DNA of 64,000 nucleotides from Flavobacterium potami. GTDB taxonomy: Bacteria > Bacteroidota > Bacteroidia > Flavobacteriales > Flavobacteriaceae. Below the pieces are notes generated by a model that saw only the letters and a program-made list of their open reading frames with translations, searched no databases and had not been told where the DNA came from. The translations under genes were made by a program, and so were the position numbers. Numbering within the stretch: the first letter of the stretch is position 1; each line of letters starts with the position of its first letter. This document shows positions 43,411-51,297 of the stretch, one piece after another. The DNA is taken from positions 1 through 64,000 of the forward strand of contig NZ_JAINUY010000010.1 of assembly GCF_020026915.1 (NCBI RefSeq), written 5' to 3'.

Positions 43411-43953
43411 TTAGAATCTTTTGTATTCTACTCCGTTCGCATCTGCGTATGGAAGTAGTAAATTCATAACTTTTGATTGCTTTTGATCTAATATCACGCC
43501 TTTTGTCTCGTCAAGTTTTTTGGCAGCATAATCGATTTCTTCGTCGCTTTTGCCATCATCGATCATCTTGGCAATAATCATGAAATCTTTGCTTTGAATT
43601 TCATCCACATATTCAAACAATTCGATTCCGGCTTCTACGACTGGTTTTGCATCTTCGGTCGGATTTAAACTTTTTATTCTTCGAATATCTTCTTTAAAAG
43701 TATCAGAATAAGCATATTGAACAACCTCAACACAACTTGCTTTTTTCATTGTTTTTCCGTCATCGGATGGTAATCGTAGCGTTCCATCTGCTTTATGCTG
43801 GCGAAATTCCTTAAAAACTCTCCTAAAACTAATCGGAATTTTATTGGTATTTAATCCTATAATATTAAAAACATAATCGGGAGTATCATGTATGAAATTA
43901 CAAGAAACGATTGAAAATATCAAAACAAAAAGTAAACCGACTTTAATTTTCAT
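43411..43953 (-). CDS. Lipoprotein of unknown function
   Basis: The 180-aa protein has a lipoprotein signal (MKIKVGLLFVLIFSIVSC, Cys18). The mature part is mostly helical and charged, with a single Cys in KKASCVEVVQYAYSD and a helix-rich tail DEEIDYAAKKLDETKG. I do not recognise a family. It is the last gene of a leftward operon of four genes coding for a secreted protein, two membrane proteins and this lipoprotein, and is closed by a terminator 2 bases after the stop. Confidence 0.7.
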   Translation of the reverse strand: MKIKVGLLFVLIFSIVSCNFIHDTPDYVFNIIGLNTNKIPISFRRVFKEFRQHKADGTLRLPSDDGKTMKKASCVEVVQYAYSDTFKEDIRRIKSLNPTEDAKPVVEAGIELFEYVDEIQSKDFMIIAKMIDDGKSDEEIDYAAKKLDETKGVILDQKQSKVMNLLLPYADANGVEYKRF

Positions 43954-43970
43954 AAATATATTTTGAATAT

Positions 43971-44492
43971 TTAATTACTTCGCTTTAGGTAAACGGCCTC
44001 AATTAATTTATCAATTTTAGCCAAAACCTCTTTTTCGTATTCATCTTGTCTTCTATTGCTTTTTTTTCCAGAGCCAAAAAATTCGCTAATCCTATGATTT
44101 TTAACAAACTGACTCTTCTTAGCACCGAGAGCATAGTGCCAGCTTCCCATTTCTGATTGAACAAAAATGACAGCTTCACTTATTTTCATAATTTGTTTCT
44201 CTGAGTATAACGGACTTTTTACAGAAATCGTATCATTCACTGTATCAAATACATACCTAATTTTTGTACTAACCTGAATATCAAACCCATTATGTAATAA
44301 AAAATATACTAAAAGGATACAAATTCCCCATTTTAAGGCTTCTTCCAAATAATTTTGAAAAAAGAAAAGCGCTATAAATCCAATCAGTGTGAAAACAAAA
44401 TAATATCGGGATTGCTTTAATGAGGATCTTTTAGGATAAAACGAAAAAGAAGTTGCACTTTCTTCTATGTTATATCTTTCTCGAATGTTCAT
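43971..44492 (-). CDS. Membrane protein with PH-like domain, unknown function
   Basis: The 173-aa protein has two close membrane helices (residues ~30-47 and ~52-68) followed by a strand-rich domain (TKIRYVFDTVNDTISVKSPLYSEKQIMKISEA) and a basic tail. The layout matches that of the next gene upstream in the operon, so the two may be distant paralogues with bacterial-PH-like cytoplasmic domains. Its start overlaps the end of that gene by 23 bases. Function unknown. Confidence 0.68.
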   Translation of the reverse strand: MNIRERYNIEESATSFSFYPKRSSLKQSRYYFVFTLIGFIALFFFQNYLEEALKWGICILLVYFLLHNGFDIQVSTKIRYVFDTVNDTISVKSPLYSEKQIMKISEAVIFVQSEMGSWHYALGAKKSQFVKNHRISEFFGSGKKSNRRQDEYEKEVLAKIDKLIEAVYLKRSN

Positions 44493-44937
44493 TCAATTCT
44501 ATAATATCATTAATTTCATTCATTAATATCTGCATCGATTTTGTGGTAAATCCTTGTGCAATTCCTGTGCATTTTTCTTTATTGTCTTTTCTATAATAAA
44601 GATTTAAAGAAACGTTTGTAGTAATCAGATTCTGTTTTACTTTGACCAATTCAAAATTTATAAAATCTGTTATTGGAATTTGAACAGGTTTATTGATTAA
44701 ACCGTTTTTGATTACAAATTCTCTTCGATCCATATCAATACTGAAACTCTGCTGAAAAATAGAAATCAGACACAAAACTGTCAATACCCCGAAAATCCAT
44801 ATCATTGCAGTGTTTTTGATATAAATTCCGCCAATCGTAAAAGCGGCCATTCCTGCCACTACAACCAAACCAAAACCATATTGTGTTTTCATAACATATT
44901 GGTTTTCATTTTTCGTGAATTTTCTAAATTCATTCAT
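44470..44937 (-). CDS. Membrane protein with PH-like domain, unknown function
   Basis: The 155-aa protein has two membrane helices (~18-33 and ~37-55) followed by a beta-rich segment, FSIDMDRREFVIKNGLINKPVQIPITDF, and a last helix; this is the usual look of small bacterial PH-domain membrane proteins. The open frame extends to 45027 inside the upstream gene; the Met at 44937 (MNEFRKFTKNENQ) lies 4 bases after that gene's stop and is preferred. Part of the four-gene leftward operon. Confidence 0.68.
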   Translation of the reverse strand: MNEFRKFTKNENQYVMKTQYGFGLVVVAGMAAFTIGGIYIKNTAMIWIFGVLTVLCLISIFQQSFSIDMDRREFVIKNGLINKPVQIPITDFINFELVKVKQNLITTNVSLNLYYRKDNKEKCTGIAQGFTTKSMQILMNEINDIIELNEHSRKI

Positions 44938-44941
44938 ATCT

Positions 44942-45406
44942 CTAGTCAATTTTAACGCCATCGATAATAAGAGTATCACAAAGAAGTGAAATGTAGGCAC
45001 TGGTATAATCAGCGGTAAGCTGGTCACTCAAAGAATCAATTCTTCCTTTAGTAAAATCAAGTTTCCTGGTCGGCTGTTTACCGTAAGTATCGGTCATCGT
45101 AATCTGACCATCGATTCCGGCTTTGTTTTTCATAAAAGCCGACAGCAAAGCGATATCTTGTTTTTCAAAATCAAGAGAGAAATAATAATTGTTTTTAACT
45201 TCTGGTTTCTCTACCCCATCTTTTCCTGTTACATTATTTACAGATTTTGTAAAAGAAAAAGTTGCCGATCTTAAAGTGCTTTTTATCTCTTTGTTTGCAT
45301 CTTTTACAGAGATTTCAATTTTGATACGTTTTTCTTCTTGTCCATATGTCAAAGTAGACACAAAAAGAAAGACCATCAATAGTAATGTAAAAAAATTCTT
45401 ATTCAT
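44942..45406 (-). CDS. Secreted beta-rich protein, unknown function (weakly Hcp/TssD-like)
   Basis: The 154-aa protein has a signal peptide (MNKNFFTLLLMVFLFVSTLTYGQ) and a strand-rich mature part. The order KIEISV ... GVEKPEVKNNYYFSLDFEKQD ... GQITMTD ... RKLDFTKGRIDSLSDQL ... CDTLIIDGVKI resembles the strand plan of Bacteroidota TssD (Hcp) tube proteins, but those lack signal peptides, so this is only a fold-level guess. It is the first gene of the four-gene operon. Confidence 0.65.
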   Translation of the reverse strand: MNKNFFTLLLMVFLFVSTLTYGQEEKRIKIEISVKDANKEIKSTLRSATFSFTKSVNNVTGKDGVEKPEVKNNYYFSLDFEKQDIALLSAFMKNKAGIDGQITMTDTYGKQPTRKLDFTKGRIDSLSDQLTADYTSAYISLLCDTLIIDGVKID

Positions 45407-45652
45407 GATTTAAGGTTTTTAAAAATAATTTATAACAACAAGATTACTACTAAGATCATCTTACAACAATTCGAAATTGGTAAATGGATGTTTTAGATTT
45501 TTATTTGGTATTTCTTTCGTTATATTAGGAAATCGTGCTTTTTTATAGCTTTAAAAACCTTGTATTCAAAGGGTTTTATCTGTAAAATTCAATCCTTATT
45601 TTTTTGGTCAGTCTATTTTCAATTTGTAATTTGGCTATTATAACAACTTTAC

Positions 45653-47671
45653 ATGCACGAAAAAACTACTTTTAATCTTATTAAAATCCACAAATCGAAA
45701 TGGCTATTTTGCTTCTTAATTTTGTGCATTACAAATTTAAAAGCGCAGCAAATTTCTTCTATCGAAAAAATAGCCGCTTATGGATATTCTAAACGTTTTT
45801 CGGATTCTTCTGCTAGTAAAAAAATGCAACAGCAGGCATTGGAGTTAGCAAAAAAAAGAAAAAACATAGACGACGAGGTAATTTGTTATTCTTATTTAGC
45901 GCTTACACAAAGACGTTTATTGCATATAAAAGAATTTACCCGTTATGCTGATACCGCTTTTATTTTAGCTGAAAAAACAAATAAAATCAGAGTAAAAGCA
46001 TTTGCCACGCTGGCTATGGGAGCCCTAAAATCATATATCGATGACAAACCGCAGGCTCTCGATTATCTTTTAAAATCTTACAGTTTATTCTCAAAAATAA
46101 AAGCTCACGATCAATGTGCTAAAATTGCCGCAGACATATCGTATTTGTTCTCTCCTGCATCTCCAGAAAAAGTACAGAAATATGCTCAGGAAGCAATGGA
46201 GCATGCCGCAAAAGCGCGTGACGCCGAAAGTCAATTGTATGCTAGACTGGCTTATGGCGGATATTTAACCGATAAATTAGAATCTGGTTATTCTAATGAA
46301 TGGGAAAACACTTTAGATTTTCTGAAAAACACAGTCATTATTGCAGAGAAAAAATCGTTTGACATCATCAGTAAAAGTAATATTGGAATTGCTTATGTAA
46401 ATCTTGCGGATCTTTACTCAAGAGGCCCGAAACCAATCAACGAAGAGGCTTTGCTTCAAAATTTAGGAAAAGCGACTGACATTGCCAAAAAATACAATAT
46501 CAAGATTATTTACAGAAGTTCTATTGGACTTCAGGGTATGTATTACAGCGAAAAAGGCGATTACGCAAAAGCCGAAATGCTTTTCATTGAAGGAATTAAA
46601 TATCAGCTCAGTCTTCCTTATACAGATAATTATCTTTTGGCTACTTTTTACAATTGCCTGAAAGAAGTTGCTGTAAAAAGAAATGATTACGAGGCCTATT
46701 ATTCTTATGATACTTTATACACCAAATACAATCAGTTAAAATATAACGAAACGACCCAAAAACTTTTACAGAACGCAGATGCGAGGTTCGAGTCTTCCAA
46801 GAAAATGGAACGAATAAAACAGCTCGAACTCGAAAATGAACTAGAGCAGCAAAACAAACTTTTAGGATACGGAATTGCGGGCGTTTTGTTGATCGGATTG
46901 GTATTTATGTTCCGTTCTTACTATTTCAGACAACGTTATTATTTAAAACGGGAAGAAATTTTAAAACAAGAACAAACCAATAGCGAATTAAAGGTTCAGT
47001 TAATGGAAAAAGAAACTATTGAAAACCTTGCAGCAAGGCTTTCTTTAGAAAGAAGATTATTGCGTTCGCAAATGGATCCGCATTTTATTTTTAATGCTTT
47101 AGGAAATATTCAAAGCATGATTTTGCAAAAAGATACGATTCCAGCGGTTTCTTATCTCAATAAATTCGCCAAACTCACCCGTCAGATTTTGGAACAATCC
47201 CGTCAGGAACTCATTGCATTACATGAAGAAGTGGAGACTTTAAAAAATTATATCGAATTACAGCAACTGCGTCTTAATAATAGTTTTGAATATGCTATTG
47301 TTTGCGACGAATCTGTTGATGATGATATTTTGATTCCCCCCTTATTAATTCAACCTTTTATTGAGAATGCTGTTGAACACGGATTGAAACCGAAATCTAA
47401 AGAAGAAAAAGGAATGTTGCAAATCAATTTTACACAACAAACCGATCAAAAAAACCTGATTTGCACCATAAAAGATAATGGTATCGGATTGACCGCTTCC
47501 AGAAAATTAAAAACAAAAGAAAACCATCAATCTTTATCGACGACGATTACTCATGAAAGATTGTCCAAAATGCAAAAAGATCATCCTTACGCCGGATTTA
47601 AAGTTTTAGAACGCGAATCTGAAAACGGAAAAACAGGTTGCATTGTTATTATTAACATTCCAATATCGTAA
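45653..47671 (+). CDS. LytS-type sensor histidine kinase with TPR sensor
   Basis: The 672-aa kinase has a signal peptide or first helix, a large periplasmic region of TPR-like helical repeats (~50-400), a coiled-coil stretch, one membrane helix (~411-428), and a His_kinase (PF06580-type) domain. The phospho-acceptor is His477 in SQMDPHFIFNALGNIQSM, and the ATPase motifs are PPLLIQPFIENAVEHG and DNGIGL. It is paired with the LytTR regulator 3 bases downstream. The signal is unknown; TPRs suggest sensing of a protein or peptide. Confidence 0.92.
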   Translation: MHEKTTFNLIKIHKSKWLFCFLILCITNLKAQQISSIEKIAAYGYSKRFSDSSASKKMQQQALELAKKRKNIDDEVICYSYLALTQRRLLHIKEFTRYADTAFILAEKTNKIRVKAFATLAMGALKSYIDDKPQALDYLLKSYSLFSKIKAHDQCAKIAADISYLFSPASPEKVQKYAQEAMEHAAKARDAESQLYARLAYGGYLTDKLESGYSNEWENTLDFLKNTVIIAEKKSFDIISKSNIGIAYVNLADLYSRGPKPINEEALLQNLGKATDIAKKYNIKIIYRSSIGLQGMYYSEKGDYAKAEMLFIEGIKYQLSLPYTDNYLLATFYNCLKEVAVKRNDYEAYYSYDTLYTKYNQLKYNETTQKLLQNADARFESSKKMERIKQLELENELEQQNKLLGYGIAGVLLIGLVFMFRSYYFRQRYYLKREEILKQEQTNSELKVQLMEKETIENLAARLSLERRLLRSQMDPHFIFNALGNIQSMILQKDTIPAVSYLNKFAKLTRQILEQSRQELIALHEEVETLKNYIELQQLRLNNSFEYAIVCDESVDDDILIPPLLIQPFIENAVEHGLKPKSKEEKGMLQINFTQQTDQKNLICTIKDNGIGLTASRKLKTKENHQSLSTTITHERLSKMQKDHPYAGFKVLERESENGKTGCIVIINIPIS

Positions 47672-47674
47672 AAA

Positions 47675-48415
47675 ATGTATAAAACTATTATTGTAGAAGA
47701 CGAACAACGCATACGCGAAGCTTTATCGATTATGCTTGAAATGGTTGCCCCAGAACAAATTCAAATTGTCGCATACGCGGAAAGTGTCGAAGAAGCCGTC
47801 AAACTAATTGATCGTTTGCAACCTGATCTCGTTTTTATGGATATTATGCTTCAAAACGGAACCGGATTTGATGTTTTACAGCAAATTACATTTAACTCCT
47901 TTCATCTTATTTTTACAACTGCTTATGAACAGCATGCTATCAATGCTTTTAAATATAGCGCCATAGATTATCTTTTAAAACCTATCGATCCAGATGAACT
48001 TAAAACCGCAATCGAACGTATTTCGCTTTTGCAGGAAAGAGTTCTTGAAAAACAACAACTGAACGAACTGCAAAATAATCTTTCTAAATCGCCAGATCGT
48101 ATTATACTGCCAACTCAGGAAGCGATGTATGTGGTAAAATTAGAACAGATTTTAAGATGCGAAACTTCTGGTTCTTACACTACTTTTTTTCTCACAGACG
48201 GACGAAAAATAATGGTTTCTAAACCGCTCAAAAATTATGAAGATTTACTGGAACCACCAATGTTTTTCCGCGTGCATCAGTCGCATTTGATTAATGTAAA
48301 TTCGATTGTAAGTTATTCCCGCGAAGGAATGGTACACATGAATGATAAATCGGTTGTTCCAATTTCACGAGGAAAAAAAGAACAGTTTTTTAAATTGATG
48401 AAAGAGGAAATTTAA
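47675..48415 (+). CDS. LytTR-family response regulator
   Basis: The 246-aa regulator has a receiver domain with Asp8-Glu9-Asp... pocket (VEDEQ), phospho-acceptor Asp56 in LVFMDIMLQNG, and Lys in IDYLLKPIDPDEL. The C-terminal LytTR DNA-binding domain (~145-246) contains ILRCETSGSYTTFFLTDGRK and the closing VHQSHLINVNSI plus VVPISRGKKEQF. It is cotranscribed with the LytS-type kinase. Its targets are not known; the adjacent stressosome operon is one candidate. Confidence 0.93.
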   Translation: MYKTIIVEDEQRIREALSIMLEMVAPEQIQIVAYAESVEEAVKLIDRLQPDLVFMDIMLQNGTGFDVLQQITFNSFHLIFTTAYEQHAINAFKYSAIDYLLKPIDPDELKTAIERISLLQERVLEKQQLNELQNNLSKSPDRIILPTQEAMYVVKLEQILRCETSGSYTTFFLTDGRKIMVSKPLKNYEDLLEPPMFFRVHQSHLINVNSIVSYSREGMVHMNDKSVVPISRGKKEQFFKLMKEEI

Positions 48416-48566
48416 AATATGAGAATAAACTTTCTTTCTTCATATACTTCTTAAACTATTTAACATTAATTTGTCGGTCGGTCTTAGACAAAAACTTGCT
48501 CTAATGCCGTATAATGGCGCTTTTTTATAATAAAAACATCTTTTTCATTTATTTTAGATTTAATAA

Positions 48567-48600
48567 TTGTTTTCGTATACAATTTAATGTTATATATTTG
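48567..48600 (+). promoter_or_regulatory. Promoter of stressosome operon (TTG-N23-TATATTTG)
   Basis: TTG (48567-48569), 23 bases, then TATATTTG (48593-48600) matches the Bacteroidota pattern at the upper end of normal spacing, 35 bases before rsbR. Confidence 0.6.
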
Positions 48601-48635
48601 ATAGGGAAATTCCAAAAATTTAAAGCAAAAAGCAA

Positions 48636-49478
48636 ATGCAAAACAACGTACTAGGTGTCTTAAAAGAGCACGAAAGCAAATTATTAACTATATGGTCTCA
48701 AATTCTTTTAGATAGCGGATCTGGTGATGGAGCAATGGAAGAAGAAGAGTCAAAAGAATTTGCTTCTCTCTTTTTAACTGCATTAGCAAAATCGGATGAA
48801 AAATATGAGAACTCACAAGAGTTTGAAAAAGTTCAGGATCTTATTGTCGGAATCTCTTCTTCTAGAGGAAAACGTGGTTTCTCTCCAAGAGAAAACGGAC
48901 AATATTTAATTTCATTTAAAGAAGCTGCTTCTCAGATTCTTTCTGAATTAATTGATGATCCAGCAAAATTATATGATGCTAATCTAAAATTAAGCACTAT
49001 TCTAGACAACATGATGATTATGACCTTCGAAGCTTTTATGAAAGGAAGAGAAGACGTAATCTCAAGACAAGTAGATGAAATCAGTGAAATTTCGACTCCT
49101 GTAATCACCGTTTGGGATGGTATTGTTGCTTTGCCAATTATTGGAACTTTAGACAGTTCAAGAACACAAACTGTAATGGAAAGCCTTTTACAGCAAATTG
49201 TTGATACTGGAAGTTCTATTGCTATTTTGGATATTTCTGGTGTTCCAGCTGTAGATTCTCTTGTGGCACAACATCTTATCAAAACAGTTAGCGCAACTCG
49301 TTTAATGGGAGCTGAATGTATCATTAGTGGTATTCGTCCGGAAATTGCTCAAACAGTTGTGCATTTAGGAATTGATCTTAGTGGTATTACTACCAAAGCT
49401 TCATTGGCAAGCGCTTTACAAACTGCTTTCGAAATGCTTCAGTTGGCAGTCGTTAAAAAAAGAAAGATTGTAGAATAA
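48636..49478 (+). CDS. rsbR: Stressosome sensor RsbR
   Basis: The 280-aa protein has a helical N-terminal sensor domain (~1-140, the non-haem globin-like type) and a C-terminal STAS domain (~155-270) with TPVITVWDGIVALPIIGTLD and DISGVPAVDSLVAQHL. RsbR and RsbS build the stressosome, a large signalling shell. By alignment from memory with B. subtilis RsbRA, the phospho-acceptor threonines correspond to Ser174 and Ser208 here. It is first of five genes in a tight operon (15-base gap to rsbS). Confidence 0.93.
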   Translation: MQNNVLGVLKEHESKLLTIWSQILLDSGSGDGAMEEEESKEFASLFLTALAKSDEKYENSQEFEKVQDLIVGISSSRGKRGFSPRENGQYLISFKEAASQILSELIDDPAKLYDANLKLSTILDNMMIMTFEAFMKGREDVISRQVDEISEISTPVITVWDGIVALPIIGTLDSSRTQTVMESLLQQIVDTGSSIAILDISGVPAVDSLVAQHLIKTVSATRLMGAECIISGIRPEIAQTVVHLGIDLSGITTKASLASALQTAFEMLQLAVVKKRKIVE

Positions 49479-49493
49479 AGATTTAGGTTTTAT

Positions 49494-49892
49494 ATGGAAA
49501 GAATTCCTATACTAAAAATGGGAGATTTTCTGCTTGTTACTATACAAGTAGATTTGTATGATCAATTGGCAGAAAATCTTGAATCAGATTTAATAAATAC
49601 CATTAGTAAACATAGTTCAAAAGGTGTATTAATAGATATATCTGCGGTTTCTATTATCGATTCGTTTATGGGACGAATTCTTGGAAACATTGCTGTAATG
49701 TCAAAAATATTGGATGCACAAACCGTTGTAGTAGGAATGCAGCCAGCAGTTGCCATTACATTGGTAGAACTAGGATTATCTTTAAATGGAGTCATAAGTG
49801 CCTTAAATGTAGAAAGAGGCATGGATTTACTTCGCTCAAAAATGCACATAAGCGATAACGAAGAGCAGGAGTATGACGACGATAACGAATAG
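49494..49892 (+). CDS. rsbS: Stressosome scaffold RsbS
   Basis: The 132-aa STAS-domain protein is the RsbS core of the stressosome. It keeps the phospho-acceptor serine, Ser57, in LIDISAVSIIDSFMGR, the site phosphorylated by RsbT in B. subtilis. The C-terminal tail (DNEEQEYDDDNE) is unusually acidic. It overlaps rsbT by 20 bases, so translation is coupled. Binding and release of the RsbT kinase is its expected role. Confidence 0.94.
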   Translation: MERIPILKMGDFLLVTIQVDLYDQLAENLESDLINTISKHSSKGVLIDISAVSIIDSFMGRILGNIAVMSKILDAQTVVVGMQPAVAITLVELGLSLNGVISALNVERGMDLLRSKMHISDNEEQEYDDDNE

Positions 49893-50289
49893 CAAAGAAG
49901 AAGCACCTGTTGTAAAAGAACAGGATGTCGTACCATTGCGTAATCGCGTAAAAGAATATGGTGTAAAAGCTGGTATGAGTATTTTAAATCAGACCAAACT
50001 CATTACGGCCACTAGCGAACTTTTGCGTAATCTTCTGAAATATGGCGGCGGTGGAAGAGTTATTATCGAGTCCGTGAGCAACGGACGGGATAATGGCGTG
50101 CGCGTTACTTTTATTGATAACGGCCCCGGAATAGCCGACATCTCTCTGGCAATGAAAGATGGATACAGTACAGGAAAAAGCATGGGATTAGGTTTGCCAG
50201 GAACAAAAAGACTTGTCAATGAATTTGACATTAAATCAGAACTAGGAAACGGTACTACCGTTACTATAACAAAATGGAAAAATGGATAA
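49873..50289 (+). CDS. rsbT: Serine/threonine switch kinase RsbT
   Basis: The 138-aa GHKL kinase has the N box ELLRNLLKY (Asn53), G1 DNGPGI (Asp82) and G2 GLGLPGTKRL. In the stressosome it phosphorylates RsbR and RsbS and is then released to activate a downstream partner, which in Bacillus is RsbU. Here no RsbU or sigma-B gene is nearby. It overlaps the phosphatase gene by 8 bases. An alternative later Met is not supported. Confidence 0.94.
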   Translation: MTTITNSKEEAPVVKEQDVVPLRNRVKEYGVKAGMSILNQTKLITATSELLRNLLKYGGGGRVIIESVSNGRDNGVRVTFIDNGPGIADISLAMKDGYSTGKSMGLGLPGTKRLVNEFDIKSELGNGTTVTITKWKNG

Positions 50290-51295
50290 TACGTTTTCCA
50301 CTTATAAAATAGACGACAGAAGTCTAATTGCTTTTATAAAAAGAGAAATACATAATCTTGCCCTTCAATTGGGTTTTACTCCTCACAGAGCTGCCGAAAC
50401 AGATATTATTGTAGCAGAACTTACTTCTAATCTAATGAAATTTGCGAATGGAGGTGAATTGCTTTATCGCTCCAATTTTAATGGAGAATTTAACGAGATT
50501 GAAATTTACTGCCTAGACAAAGGCGTAGGTTTCGACAATGTTGCCAAAATTATGAATGACGGTTATTCGTCTTCAAACACATTGGGACATGGTTTGGGAT
50601 CGATCAAGAGACTGAGCAACGATTTTCAGATTTACTCCATGAAAAACTGGGGCTGTGTGCAATACGTCAAAATCTGCGAAAAACCAGAACTTGAAATCCC
50701 TACCATAAAAAGCGGTTTAAATACCTCAACAATTGCTGTAAATTATCCAGGCGAAAAATTTTGCGGAGATGGGTATTATATAAAACAAAACAGCAAAGGT
50801 TTTCAGATATTTGTAGGAGACGGACTGGGACATGGAGAAAGTGCCAATGAAGCGGTTGAAGCTGCAATCAAAGCATTTAGACAATCTGTAGAAACGGATC
50901 CGACAGCTGTTTTAAGAGATATTCATTTAAAAGTAAAGAAAACTAGAGGATTAGTTGCAACAATAGCATCAGTAGATTACAAATCGGAAGTTTGGAATAT
51001 TTGTGGAATTGGTAATATAAATACCCGCATTTATAACGGATTAGAAAATAAAACCTATACCCCTTATAACGGAATTATCGGCCATAATATTCCAAGAACC
51101 TTGAACAATACAATTGTTCCTTATAAAAAACATCAGATTATCATTATGCACAGCGATGGTTTGCGCACGAGATGGAATTTAAATGATTTAAGTTCAATTT
51201 TTAAGCATAGTCCTGGCATAATTGCAGCTGCACTTTATAAGGAAAACATAAGAGGAACTGATGATGCAACAATTTTGGCAGGTAAAATAAATTGA
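50282..51295 (+). CDS. RsbT-like ATPase fused to RsbX-like PP2C phosphatase
   Basis: The 337-aa protein has an N-terminal HATPase_c_2 (~1-132) with Asn50 in ELTSNLMKF, DKGVGF (Asp79) and GHGLGSIKR, and a C-terminal SpoIIE/RsbX-like phosphatase (~150-337) with Asp163 in CGDGYY, Asp180 in VGDGLGHG and MHSDGLRTRW near 287. It should reset the stressosome by removing phosphates from RsbR/RsbS, while its ATPase half may be a second switch kinase. The gene overlaps rsbT and the following kinase gene closely. Confidence 0.92.
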   Translation: MDNTFSTYKIDDRSLIAFIKREIHNLALQLGFTPHRAAETDIIVAELTSNLMKFANGGELLYRSNFNGEFNEIEIYCLDKGVGFDNVAKIMNDGYSSSNTLGHGLGSIKRLSNDFQIYSMKNWGCVQYVKICEKPELEIPTIKSGLNTSTIAVNYPGEKFCGDGYYIKQNSKGFQIFVGDGLGHGESANEAVEAAIKAFRQSVETDPTAVLRDIHLKVKKTRGLVATIASVDYKSEVWNICGIGNINTRIYNGLENKTYTPYNGIIGHNIPRTLNNTIVPYKKHQIIIMHSDGLRTRWNLNDLSSIFKHSPGIIAAALYKENIRGTDDATILAGKIN

Positions 51296-51297
51296 GC

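Noticed and set aside
51292..51297. TTG start for the stressosome histidine kinase
   Set aside because: It overlaps the upstream stop and an ATG follows two codons later; the choice changes only two residues.
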